20,843 bases of DNA from Hyphomicrobiales bacterium (GCA_015494375.1 WGBL01000024.1:1-20843), one strand, 5' to 3'; counted from the stretch's first letter, positions 1 through 6,700 are shown. The notes: generated from the letters alone by a model not told the origin. A program made the numbers and translations.

Positions 1-66
1 CAGAGCCTGCCGGCGATTGATATTTTCGTCAGCCACTGCGGTTTTCTTCTCTGTCTTGTCGTTCAT
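1..66 (-). CDS. Twin-arginine-leader small protein, N-terminal fragment
   Basis: Only the first 22 codons lie in the window; the gene runs off the left edge. They read MNDKTEKK...NINRRQAL, a short charged stretch followed by a twin-arginine motif. This is the same design as the start of the protein at 863-1291 (AIDRREALRKLG), so the two are probably paralogues exported by the Tat route. I chose the ATG at 66 because an AAGG sits about 11 nt upstream; an in-frame ATG at 75 is the alternative but leaves almost no room for a ribosome binding site. A 28-bp dyad element and a TACAGT hexamer lie upstream (109-164). Function unknown. Confidence 0.55.
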   Translation of the reverse strand, partial: MNDKTEKKTAVADENINRRQAL

Positions 67-108
67 ATCAATCATCACCTTCAATCCAGTTGGAACCGAT
101 GGTGGTAG

Positions 109-164
109 ACTGTAACGCACGGCGCCAAACAGAGACCTGACAGCGGTTGTCAGCTTCCTGTCAG
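109..164 (-). promoter_or_regulatory. Dyad element copy 1 with -10-like hexamer
   Basis: On the plus strand, 137-164 reads CTGAC-N7-GTCAG-N6-GTCAG, 28 bp in all. The two GTCAG half-sites are 11 bp apart, the spacing used by PhoB/OmpR-class regulators. The element is embedded in a 10-bp inverted repeat (134-143 with 158-167). Reading toward the minus-strand gene, a TACAGT hexamer (109-114) begins 23 nt past the element, and the start codon follows about 42 nt later. The same arrangement and the same 22-nt gap recur at 1330-1385. I infer an activator site abutting the -35 position; the regulator is not in the window. Confidence 0.6.
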
Positions 165-264
165 GTCGGGTTGTTTAGTGTCACTGCAAGCTGAAACTTG
201 GCGTTCAGACCTGATAGCGGCCGAAGCCAGCCCGAGGGGCAAGGGGCAACGCCGACAAAAATGC

Positions 265-302
265 CTGGTTCTATGGGCCGGCACTGGTTCTGTGGGCCAG
301 CA
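265..302. repeat. 19-bp tandem duplication, two copies
   Basis: The units 265-283 and 284-302 both begin CTGGTTCT and differ at only two positions. A third, partial copy of the start appears at 311-318. Diverged copies argue against an assembly artefact. Confidence 0.8.
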
Positions 303-422
303 TAAGATACCTGGTTTTATTAGAAGCCCCAGAGGGTGACGCAAACGCACACGGCGCATTCCGCGTGACGCCGTGCACAGAGTGATCATAAGCGTTACCT
401 TGAGAAGGCTCGGCCGTATGAG

Positions 423-534
423 TTGCAGGTTCGATTGGTGGCTCTCCGACACCGTCACCAGTCCGAGCCTACAAAGACGGGGTGGGCACGCATGAGCGAT
501 CCGGTGCCCTCCACGACTGGTTGCCCACCCCGTC
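423..534. ncRNA. Two-hairpin structured element, copy 1
   Basis: Hairpin A pairs 423-433 with 464-474 (one mismatch) and 434-440 with 456-462, closing on a loop that contains CTCTCCGACACC. Hairpin B is a perfect 13-bp stem (476-488 with 522-534) enclosing a 33-nt loop. A second copy at 1707-1823 keeps both loops nearly unchanged while the stem sequences change and still pair. That is the pattern of a structure-constrained element. The strand and function are unknown; it could be an RNA, a cis element or a mobile palindromic repeat. It does not match a riboswitch class I recognise. Confidence 0.5.
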
Positions 535-736
535 AATTACTCCCCTCACTTTCCTTCGAGCCGCTCTATTCCTCACGCGCTCTCCTAATCATCCTCTCCG
601 TCCGCAAGCCAATTTGAGTCCACCACACGCGAATCAAAAAATGCGGCACGACCTCAGGCGGTTGGCTTGGGCGGTTGCGGGTGGCGCAAGCACCTCATCA
701 GCGGTGCGGCTGTCTCGATTGATCCCCATGGGCGAT

Positions 737-779
737 AAAAAAACCGCCGCCGGAAAGCCGTGTCGCTTGCCGACGGCGG
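737..779 (-). terminator. Intrinsic terminator for the gene at 863-1291
   Basis: Read on the minus strand, a 10-bp GC stem (779-770 paired with 753-744, one G-U pair) is followed directly by seven T residues (743-737). This is a textbook rho-independent terminator, 83 nt after the stop codon of the minus-strand gene. Confidence 0.85.
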
Positions 780-862
780 AACTTTGAAGGCGAAAACCGG
801 ACAGAGCCCGTATTCGGCCAACGCGAGGATCGGGCCACCGATGGCGGCCCGAGCACCAAAGA

Positions 863-1291
863 TTAGAGTTGATCGCAAACGCGGATTGCTCTCCAGACGT
901 TGCTGCAATCATTGGCCTCACGCCGCTTATGGCGCCGGCCATGGGTGCGGGTGCGGCCGCGTGTTCGGGTCCTGCCACGGGTCCTGCCGCGTGTGCGCCC
1001 ACGTGTCCGCCCGCGCGTGCCTCTTCCGCGGCTAGGCGCACCTCGGCCATTTGAGCCGCGCCCGCGTCCGCGACCGCCCGAGCCATGACCGCCACCGGAG
1101 CCGCCGCCCGAGCCGCCACCCGAGCCGCCACTGCCTCCGGAGCCACCCTTGGCTTGCGCTTCGCTCAATGTCAGCAGTGCCGGTGCTGCATAGGCGGCGG
1201 CAAGACCAAGTCCAAGCTTCCTCAAGGCTTCGCGCCGATCGATGGCTGTATCGCTCGCGCCATCCCTGCTATGCTTTTGTTTCTCTTTCAT
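863..1291 (-). CDS. Tat-leader Gly/Ser- and RGRT-repeat protein
   Basis: This is a 142-residue protein. Residues 1-48 form a leader with a twin-arginine motif (DRREALRKLG), a hydrophobic Ala/Leu core and an AQA-like cleavage site. A GGS/GGGS stretch (about 49-70) follows, then an Arg/Gly/Thr tract built of RGRT-like tetrapeptides encoded by degenerate 12-bp repeats (about 85-120), and a short tail with two Cys. The mature protein would be strongly basic and probably disordered. The leader resembles the fragment at 1-66. The gene has its own dyad element and hexamer upstream and a strong terminator downstream, so it is a single transcription unit. Function unknown; repeat tracts of this kind can hide frameshifts, so the C-terminal half is less certain than the leader. 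Confidence 0.6.
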   Translation of the reverse strand: MKEKQKHSRDGASDTAIDRREALRKLGLGLAAAYAAPALLTLSEAQAKGGSGGSGGSGGGSGGGSGGGHGSGGRGRGRGSNGRGAPSRGRGTRGRTRGRTRGRTRGRTRTRGRTRTHGRRHKRREANDCSNVWRAIRVCDQL

Positions 1292-1329
1292 TGCTCAAAT
1301 CCTTACTAGTTGGAGCCGAAGATGAGCAA

Positions 1330-1385
1330 ACTATAAATGACAGCTCCCTATGCGCGACTGACGATGGGCATCAGCTTCCTGTCAG
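1330..1385 (-). promoter_or_regulatory. Dyad element copy 2 with -10-like hexamer
   Basis: Positions 1358-1385 read CTGAC-N7-ATCAG-N6-GTCAG (28 bp), matching copy 1 including the spacer CTTCCT between the two right half-sites. On the minus strand, TATAGT (1330-1335) follows after the same 22-nt gap as in copy 1, about 38 nt before the start codon at 1291. I infer a promoter for the RGRT-repeat gene. Confidence 0.6.
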
Positions 1386-1551
1386 CTAGGCTTGCTAGAA
1401 TGCCACCATGTTGAAGACGGTGGTCCGGATGGACCGGGGATGATCGGCCCTTTCGTCTGGCTTCGTCAGAAAGGAGATTAACCCACCATCCCGAAGCCAC
1501 TGCAACGGCCAGAGGGGCGCGAGGGCGCAGAGTCCACGGTGGTGTTCCCCT

Positions 1552-1588
1552 AAGGCGGCGTTCCGATGTTGCTCCAAGGCGGCGTTCC
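1552..1588. repeat. 13-bp direct repeat, two copies
   Basis: AAGGCGGCGTTCC occurs at 1552-1564 and again at 1576-1588, a 24-bp period. It is one of many short local duplications in this window. Confidence 0.75.
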
Positions 1589-1706
1589 AAAGGGAGGCCG
1601 CAGCGGACCCCAAGACCGGGGCCGGGCCGGGGTCGGGACAGCGTTCTGGATGAGCCGGCCGGGTTTTGATGTGCGACAGAATTTTGCCCCTTTCCGGCCG
1701 GATGAT

Positions 1707-1823
1707 AATTTGCAGATCGCAACGGCGGCTCTCCGACACCACCGCCCAATCCGATCTGCAAATTCGACGGGGTGGGTGCGCAAACCGATCCGGTGCCCTC
1801 CACGACTGAGCACCCGCCCCGTC
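1707..1823. ncRNA. Two-hairpin structured element, copy 2
   Basis: Hairpin A is a perfect 13-bp stem (1707-1719 with 1752-1764), then an internal loop, then GGCGG/CCGCC (1724-1728 with 1742-1746), enclosing nearly the same loop as copy 1. Hairpin B pairs 1766-1779 with 1810-1823 (14 bp, one G-U on the plus strand) around a 30-nt loop that shares a long invariant core with copy 1. Compared with copy 1, the inner part of stem B changed on both sides and still pairs. It lies about 320 nt upstream of dyad element 2, as copy 1 lies about 260 nt upstream of dyad element 1. Confidence 0.5.
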
Positions 1824-2138
1824 ACTTAGTAGGTTTTGACTTTATTCATTGTTTTTCCACTCGTGCGGTCAGACACCACGGCCCGCGCCCTCGGCCCACA
1901 CCAAGGCCGAGTTTGACGGACCGACCCCGTTAGCCGCGGTGCGCCGCCCTTTCTTGCGGAATGGCGCAAAGCGGCACGGATCGCCGCCGGATGTCGGCGT
2001 GTTTCGCCGGCCAAAGGCAGTCGCGGCAGGCCCTGGTCACTGCGAACCGTCGAGACTGTCACGGCCACACGAAGCCCGCTCTCTTATCCGGCGGCGATAC
2101 CGCTCCCACGTAATGCGTCTGCTCAAAGGGAGTTTGTC

Positions 2139-2249
2139 ATGACTTCGCTCTGGATTATCAGCACCATCATCACAGTCGCCGGCATTTTCGCTCTCGCCCT
2201 CATCCTGGATCGTTGCGCCCACAAATACCGCAATCTTTGGGACGATTGA
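2139..2249 (+). CDS. 36-residue single-pass membrane peptide
   Basis: An ATG at 2139 is preceded by GGGAG at a spacing of 7-8 nt. It opens a 36-codon frame: MTSLW, a continuous hydrophobic helix of about 18 residues (IISTIITVAGIFALALIL), then a polar basic/acidic tail (DRCAHKYRNLWDD). The good ribosome binding site, clean helix and charged C-terminus make it a likely real small membrane protein. It stands alone upstream of the PepSY/cytochrome genes, and I recognise no family. Confidence 0.5.
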   Translation: MTSLWIISTIITVAGIFALALILDRCAHKYRNLWDD

Positions 2250-2366
2250 ACGCCCGGATGCAGCCGCCATTGGGGGAATATGAGGGGGAATATAAATAGG
2301 AAGAGCAGCGGCAGAAGCGGCGGAATCCGAGCCTAACACCATCGAGGGACCAGCTCAGGCGCCAAT

Positions 2367-2405
2367 CTGACAATTGACTGACGAAGGCAGTCAGACCTTC
2401 GTCAG
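2367..2405 (+). promoter_or_regulatory. Dyad element copy 3, upstream of PepSY gene
   Basis: Four half-sites are present: CTGAC at 2367 and 2378, GTCAG at 2390 and 2401. The two members of each pair are 11 bp apart and the pairs face each other. The core 2378-2405 has the same 28-bp layout as copies 1 and 2 and includes a perfect 12-bp inverted repeat (2376-2387 with 2396-2407). The PepSY start codon is 66 nt downstream. There is no T tract, so this is an operator-like site rather than a terminator. Confidence 0.6.
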
Positions 2406-2471
2406 TCGCGCCCCCCTAAGTAGCGCGCCATCGCGTAATAACGCAATAACCAAGAATGACGAGGTTTCGAG

Positions 2472-2762
2472 ATGAAAAAGCTCATGACGATGGCTGCGAG
2501 TTTTGCGATCATCTTGCCGATGACACTGGCGCGGCCCGCTCTGGCCGACGGCAAGGAGGACTGCACCACCGCCCCCAAGGCCGAATGGAAATCTGAGGAC
2601 GATATCAAGAACATCGCCAAAGAGCTCGGCTACGAAGTCCGCAAGATCGAGCTCGAGGGCTCCTGCTATGAGGTCTACGGCATTTCGAAAAAAGGCGATC
2701 TGATGGAGCTCTTTTTTGATCCGAAGTCCGGCAAGATTGTCGATTCGGAGAAGAAGTCATAA
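2472..2762 (+). CDS. Exported PepSY-domain protein
   Basis: This 96-residue protein has a Sec-type signal peptide at residues 1-25 (MKKLMTMAAS..., cleavage near ALA-DG) and then one PepSY-like domain (about 37-92). The pattern is a helix (DDIKNIAKELGYEVRKIEL) followed by beta strands (CYEVYGISKKGDLMELFFD). PepSY proteins of this size are small periplasmic proteins often encoded beside b-type cytochromes and two-component systems, and the next gene is a b561-type cytochrome. Two Cys residues flank the helix and could form a disulfide. A GAGG lies 8-9 nt before the ATG. It has dyad element 3 upstream. The exact role, such as electron-transfer accessory or sensor of envelope state, is not shown by the sequence. 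Confidence 0.8.
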   Translation: MKKLMTMAASFAIILPMTLARPALADGKEDCTTAPKAEWKSEDDIKNIAKELGYEVRKIELEGSCYEVYGISKKGDLMELFFDPKSGKIVDSEKKS

Positions 2763-2797
2763 AACGGACTTCCGATCGTAAGGACGTGCACCTTGAA

Positions 2798-2825
2798 CTG
2801 ACTGAAGGTCACGGGTCCTTGTCAG
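2798..2825 (+). promoter_or_regulatory. Dyad element copy 4 (degenerate), before cytochrome gene
   Basis: The outer CTGAC (2798-2802) and GTCAG (2821-2825) keep the exact 28-bp frame of the other copies. The middle half-site is degraded, and an imperfect GAAGG/CCTT dyad remains. It lies between the PepSY stop and the cytochrome start. Weaker than copies 1-3. Confidence 0.4.
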
Positions 2826-2871
2826 AAAAGCGGGATTTTCCAAGGTGAAAGAACCTGCGGAAGTTATCTCA

Positions 2872-4305
2872 ATGGCCGGCGCACGCGAGGCGCCGGCCAA
2901 AAAAGTCCTTGTCTGGGACCTGCCGGTCAGGGTCTTCCACTGGACCGTGGTCGGTGCTTTCGCCATCGCTTGGCTCACGGCAGGCGGCCGTGGCAGCGTT
3001 CATGAACTTTCGGGCTATGTCATTCTGGCTCTGGTGATTTTCCGCATCTGGTGGGGCTTTGCCGGCACCAAGCATGCGCGATTTGCCGATTTCTTCCCAA
3101 CACCGAGGCGTCTCAAGGCGTATTTCGTGGCACTGGTGCTCGGCAAGAAGCGCCACCACTTGGGGCACAATCCTATCGGCGCGCTGATGATTTTCACGCT
3201 GCTGGCATTGCTCGCCGGCATTTGTGCAAGCGGCTGGATGATGCTCACCCGCGCCTATTTCGGCATCCAGTGGGTGCGCGACGTCCACACCGTCCTTTCG
3301 TATACCGCCTTATTCCTTCTCCCGCTCCATGTCCTCGGGGCCATCCTCAGCAGCATTGCAGAAAAACAGAATCTCGTCCTGGCGATGATCACAGGCCGCA
3401 AGCGCGCCAGTCCTGGGATCGAAGCCAAGAGCGAGGAAGAGCTGTTTCGCGAGCAGACCCTCGACCGCCTGCGCTCGGTTGAGGCTTTTGCCTTCATGTC
3501 GGTGATGATCGCGGCCGGAACCCTCGTATGGTTCAATATTGAGCTGCCCGAAGAGGCACCCCCGCCCGAGCGCGAGCAGCCCGAGGTGGCAGCAGCCCCC
3601 AAGCCGAGCCCCGATGTCGATCGGCGCGACTATGTCTATGGCGTGCCGCCTTCTCCCACGCTCACCTGGATGCTGGCGAGCGGCGGCCGGCTTTACGACA
3701 AATGGTATGCGGCGCTCAGAGTTCCGGCGCCACGCGAAACCCATCCCCGCTGGCCGGCCTCGAACACAGCCCTCTCAGGCGCCGAGACCTGGCGTTGCAA
3801 AAACTGTCACGGCTGGGACTATCGGGGCCGTGATGGCCAATACGCCCGCGGCAAGCACCGCACGGGCATCAGGGGCATTCGGCGGGCGATCGGGTGGGAT
3901 CCGCGCAAGATCGTCGCCATTCTGGGTGACGCCAATCATCGCTACACAAACGTGATAATCCCACCCGATGCAAAATATCGCGTGGCGCTCTTTGTCTCGA
4001 AGGGCCAGCACAATACCAACCGCTATATCCGCCGCGACGGCAGTGTGCGGGGCTCGCGCCAGCGCGGTAAGGCGATCTTTCAGAACCTTTGCGCCATCTG
4101 CCATGGATTCGATGGCAAAAAGATCAATTTCGGCACCCCCGAGGAACCGATCTATGTGGGCACTTACGCCAAGCGCAACCCCTGGGAGGTGCTCCACAAA
4201 ATCCGCAACGGTTTCCCCGGCAAAACCATGGTGGCGCTGCGTGCTTTCCGGATGCGCAATGCGGTTGACGTACTCAGTTACGCCCAGACACTGCCCACGA
4301 AATAG
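2872..4305 (+). CDS. Cytochrome b561-type / dihaem cytochrome c fusion
   Basis: The protein has 477 residues. Residues 12-170 form a four-helix cytochrome b561-like domain that starts LVWDLPVRVFHW and has four candidate haem-ligand His (H23, H44, H139, H153). A fifth hydrophobic segment (about 204-224) and a Pro/Glu-rich linker (225-250) lead to a soluble part with two CXXCH motifs (C309KNCH and C407AICH), with M453 a possible axial ligand. This fits an inner-membrane quinol or diheme electron conduit that passes electrons between the membrane pool and periplasmic partners. I chose ATG 2872 (GGAAG 8 nt upstream); GTG 2845 in the same frame is the alternative. PepSY upstream supports a shared module. 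The physiological partner is unknown. Confidence 0.85.
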   Translation: MAGAREAPAKKVLVWDLPVRVFHWTVVGAFAIAWLTAGGRGSVHELSGYVILALVIFRIWWGFAGTKHARFADFFPTPRRLKAYFVALVLGKKRHHLGHNPIGALMIFTLLALLAGICASGWMMLTRAYFGIQWVRDVHTVLSYTALFLLPLHVLGAILSSIAEKQNLVLAMITGRKRASPGIEAKSEEELFREQTLDRLRSVEAFAFMSVMIAAGTLVWFNIELPEEAPPPEREQPEVAAAPKPSPDVDRRDYVYGVPPSPTLTWMLASGGRLYDKWYAALRVPAPRETHPRWPASNTALSGAETWRCKNCHGWDYRGRDGQYARGKHRTGIRGIRRAIGWDPRKIVAILGDANHRYTNVIIPPDAKYRVALFVSKGQHNTNRYIRRDGSVRGSRQRGKAIFQNLCAICHGFDGKKINFGTPEEPIYVGTYAKRNPWEVLHKIRNGFPGKTMVALRAFRMRNAVDVLSYAQTLPTK

Positions 4306-4374
4306 CGCCACTGCCCTCTCGATTCGCCTTGGAGGATTTGGCCGGCCCAGCCCTTGTGCAGCGTTACGTGGTTA

Positions 4375-4403
4375 CTCTGCTACTTAGTCGCTCTGCTACT
4401 TAG
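4375..4403. repeat. 13-bp direct repeat with 16-bp period
   Basis: CTCTGCTACTTAG occurs at 4375-4387 and 4391-4403 in the convergent gap between the cytochrome fusion and mtgA. No T-tract terminator is visible in the gap. Confidence 0.7.
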
Positions 4404-4432
4404 CCACTCCGCCACTCTACCGGCCGGCACAC

Positions 4433-5218
4433 CTACAAGACACAGCCTATCCAGGGCCCGGCGCCCTTCATGCGGCGGGCGATCCGCCCCGCAATGCGGC
4501 GTGTGCGCGGCCCCGGTCGGCCGGCGCGCCGTACCGCGGGATTGGGCAAGGCGGCTGCCAGCAGTGTCGCCTCACGGCGCGCGAGCCGTCTTGCGCTCTT
4601 GCCGAAATGATGGCGCGCCGCCGCCTCGGCGCCAAAAACCCCGGGTGCCCACTCGACGATATTGAGATAGACCTCGAGTATGCGCCGCTTGGGCCAGACA
4701 AGCTCTATCCAAAGTGCCAAGGGCAGCTCGAGCGCCTTGCGCACATAGCTGCGCGACGGCCACAGGAAGAGATTCTTGGCGGTCTGCATGGAGATCGTGC
4801 TGGCGCCACGAAGGCGGCTGCGACCGCGTTCCACCTCGTCGATGGCGGCTTCGACCGCCAGCCAGTCGATCCCCGAATGGCGGCAAAAGCGCGCATCCTC
4901 GGCCATCAACACCGCCTTGAGGAGGTCCGGCGACATCTCTTCGATGCCGACCCAGCGCTGCATTACGGGCTTGCCCAAGACCGCCCGCCCAAGCATGAGC
5001 GTCGAGCCCGGCGGGTCAATGAAGCGATAGACGACAATAAGCCCCGCATAATAGGCGACAATTGCAAGCGCGAGCACGGGCACCAGGCGCCTGAGGCGCG
5101 GCGCACGCCTGAGCCCGCCCATGACGGTGCGTGGATCAAGCCGGCGAAGCCAAAGCCTCCAACGGCCCCAACGCGCCCCATGGTCAATGCTGCTCTCAAT
5201 GTCGCTCTCTGCTGCCAT
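4433..5218 (-). CDS. mtgA: Monofunctional peptidoglycan glycosyltransferase
   Basis: This 261-residue GT51 enzyme polymerises lipid II into glycan strands at the periplasmic face of the inner membrane. There is one N-terminal membrane anchor (about 45-66) after a basic cytoplasmic stretch. GT51 motifs appear in order: AEDARFCRHSGID with catalytic Glu107, GASTISMQTAKNLFL (138-152), and RRILEVYLNIVEW (178-190). No transpeptidase domain follows, which separates it from class A PBPs. The C-terminus is Arg-rich and slightly longer than usual for MtgA. It is divergent from ispA, with 132 nt between the start codons, a neighbourhood also seen in Rhizobiales. Confidence 0.93.
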   Translation of the reverse strand: MAAESDIESSIDHGARWGRWRLWLRRLDPRTVMGGLRRAPRLRRLVPVLALAIVAYYAGLIVVYRFIDPPGSTLMLGRAVLGKPVMQRWVGIEEMSPDLLKAVLMAEDARFCRHSGIDWLAVEAAIDEVERGRSRLRGASTISMQTAKNLFLWPSRSYVRKALELPLALWIELVWPKRRILEVYLNIVEWAPGVFGAEAAARHHFGKSARRLARREATLLAAALPNPAVRRAGRPGPRTRRIAGRIARRMKGAGPWIGCVL

Positions 5219-5350
5219 GCCCTATATTACAAACATTGCAACAATGCCTCCACAGCCGTCGCAAAAGGCTTTCTGAGCCCAGCCGCTGCAATCTTTGCAA
5301 GTCGGCCCTTCGGGCGGCGCGCGGATTGTCAGCCAAACCGGGGCCGTTTG

Positions 5351-6238
5351 ATGACCATCGAGCACCAACTCAAAGAAACCGCCAGGCTACTCGAGCCCCG
5401 CCTCGAAGAATGGCTTGCAGCCCGCGCCGACGTTCCGGCCCGGCTGGGGGCGGCCATGCGTCATGCGACACTCAATGGCGGCAAGCGGTTTCGCCCCTTC
5501 CTGGTGCTCCAATCGGCGGCGCTTTTTGGCCTTGGGGCGGAGGACGCACTCGATACGGCGGTGGCGGTTGAGCTCGTGCACTGCTATTCGCTTGTTCATG
5601 ACGACTTGCCCGCCATGGACGATGATGCGCTCCGCCGCGGCCGCCCGACGGTGCATGTCGCCTTCGACGAGGCGACGGCCATCCTGGCGGGCGACGGTCT
5701 TTTGACACTTGCCTTTGAGGTGTTGAGCAGGGGTGCGTTGCCTTGCGGGGCAAAGACGCGATGCGCGCTCATTGCGGCCCTGGCCGAGGCGGCCGGCTGG
5801 CAGGGCATGGTGGGCGGTCAGGCGCTCGACCTCGCCGCCGAAGGCCAACCACACGCCTCGCTTGAAGAGATCACCCGCATTCAAGCCTTGAAGACGGGGG
5901 CGCTCATCCGCTTTGCCGCAACCGCGGGCGCACGGCTTGCCGGCGCCCCTGAAGAGGCGCTTGTGGCGCTCGATGCCTATGGCCGCGCCCTCGGCCTCGT
6001 CTTTCAGATCGCCGACGATCTGCTCGATGTCGAAGGCAGTTCGGCCCAACTCGGCAAGGCGGTGGCCAAGGACGCGGCGGCGGGCAAGGCCACTTTCGTC
6101 TCGCGCCTCGGCGTGGCGGGCGCGCGCGACCGACTGCGCGCCCTCCGAGATGAGGCGATCGCCGCCCTTGCACCTTTCGGCGAGGGCGGGGCAATGCTTG
6201 CTGAGGCGGTGCGCTTTGCCGCGGGCCGCGCCCACTGA
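5351..6238 (+). CDS. ispA: Farnesyl diphosphate synthase (short-chain polyprenyl synthase)
   Basis: This 295-residue isoprenyl diphosphate synthase condenses IPP with DMAPP/GPP to make FPP, the precursor of undecaprenyl phosphate and quinone side chains. The GGKRFRP motif (43-49), the first Asp-rich motif DDLPAMDDD (84-92), GGQALD (155-160), KTGAL (181-185) and the second Asp-rich motif DDLLD (222-226) are all present. The reading frame is open far upstream, but that part is antisense to mtgA. The ATG at 5351 begins the family-like sequence MTIEHQLKETARLLE. No dxs gene follows; the next features are remnants and aioA on the other strand. Confidence 0.93.
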   Translation: MTIEHQLKETARLLEPRLEEWLAARADVPARLGAAMRHATLNGGKRFRPFLVLQSAALFGLGAEDALDTAVAVELVHCYSLVHDDLPAMDDDALRRGRPTVHVAFDEATAILAGDGLLTLAFEVLSRGALPCGAKTRCALIAALAEAAGWQGMVGGQALDLAAEGQPHASLEEITRIQALKTGALIRFAATAGARLAGAPEEALVALDAYGRALGLVFQIADDLLDVEGSSAQLGKAVAKDAAAGKATFVSRLGVAGARDRLRALRDEAIAALAPFGEGGAMLAEAVRFAAGRAH

Positions 6239-6276
6239 TCATTTGCCGATCCTTTGCCGACGGCGCCGCTCTACCT

Positions 6277-6471
6277 TTATCTCCAATTGCTGGTCTGGCG
6301 AGGCCGCCACGCGAGCACCTGATGGTCAGCTGTTAACGCGGCGCCGACAGGCCGTGCGGCGAGGCCGCCGCGCGAGCGCCCGCTTGGCTGGTCAAGCAGC
6401 AGCCGGTCGATATCATAGCCGCGCTCATAGTGGATGGCGGCAAGCTGCGGTGTTGGCTCCTGTGCTGTCAT
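6277..6471 (-). pseudogene. DUF2478-like gene stub downstream of aioA
   Basis: The frame starts at ATG 6471 behind AGAGG and reads MTAQEPTPQLAAIHYERGYD, then IDRLLLD. This matches my recollection of the N-terminus of DUF2478 proteins, putative nucleotide-binding proteins often found near molybdenum genes. After about 28 residues the resemblance stops, and the rest (to the stop at 6277) is Arg/Gly-rich sequence covering two copies of a GGCGAGGCCGCC-type repeat (near 6297 and 6357). The normal family domain is about 150 residues, so this is a truncated remnant. Its place behind aioA in the same direction suggests it was once the next gene of the aio unit. Confidence 0.5.
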
Positions 6472-6531
6472 ATCCTCTTCTCTATCTCGCAGCGCCTCCA
6501 CCCCGGAAAGCGGGGACGAAAGGATGAAAAG

Positions 6532-6561
6532 GATGAGATGAGATGAGATGAGATGAGATGA
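6532..6561. repeat. GATGA microsatellite, six copies
   Basis: Six perfect consecutive GATGA units lie between the aioA terminator hairpin and the DUF2478 stub. Such an array is prone to slipped-strand change. It is upstream of the stub's start codon and outside any intact gene. Confidence 0.9.
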
Positions 6562-6628
6562 GAAGTGTCGGGCGTCGCAGCGCTTAGGAGAAGAGCAGCA
6601 GAAGTTTCACCGTTTGTCAGATCGGCGC

Positions 6629-6660
6629 GGGAGTGGGCGAGTTCAAGCTCGCCCGCTCCC
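6629..6660 (-). terminator. Strong hairpin after aioA
   Basis: A 13-bp stem with one G-U-type pair (6629-6641 with 6648-6660) and a 6-nt loop begins 41 nt past the aioA stop. A smaller inverted repeat around 6665-6682 precedes it. There is no T tract, so it may act as a transcript-end stabiliser or a rho-assisted terminator. Confidence 0.5.
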
Positions 6661-6700
6661 AACGAGTCTCACGTCTTGAGACGTCTCGCTCCCTGCCGGG

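Larger units (their letters stand above)
165..736. other. Intergenic region with repeats and hairpins, no gene
   Basis: I find no convincing coding sequence here; the open frames lack ribosome binding sites and family resemblance. It holds a 19-bp tandem duplication (265-302), a 7-bp hairpin (350-356 with 369-375), the first two-hairpin structured element (423-534), and the tail of the terminator at 737-779. Confidence 0.6.
1386..2138. other. Intergenic region with structured element, no clear gene
   Basis: No reading frame here has a convincing ribosome binding site or family signature. The stretch contains a 13-bp direct repeat (1552-1564 and 1576-1588), a GC-rich inverted repeat near 1608-1640, and the second two-hairpin element (1707-1823). 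From about 1830 to 2138 I see only short inverted repeats. Confidence 0.5.

Noticed and set aside
423..534. A known riboswitch or ribozyme
   Set aside because: I compared it by eye with the consensus features I remember for common classes (cobalamin, glycine, TPP, guanidine, fluoride, hammerhead) and found no match; I therefore left the class open.
2376..2407. Inverted repeat as a rho-independent terminator
   Set aside because: No T tract follows on either strand, and it shares a 28-bp layout with other sites just upstream of genes, so a regulatory site fits better.
4607..5350. Long N-terminal extension of ispA
   Set aside because: This part is antisense to mtgA and unlike any prenyltransferase; the family start is at 5351.
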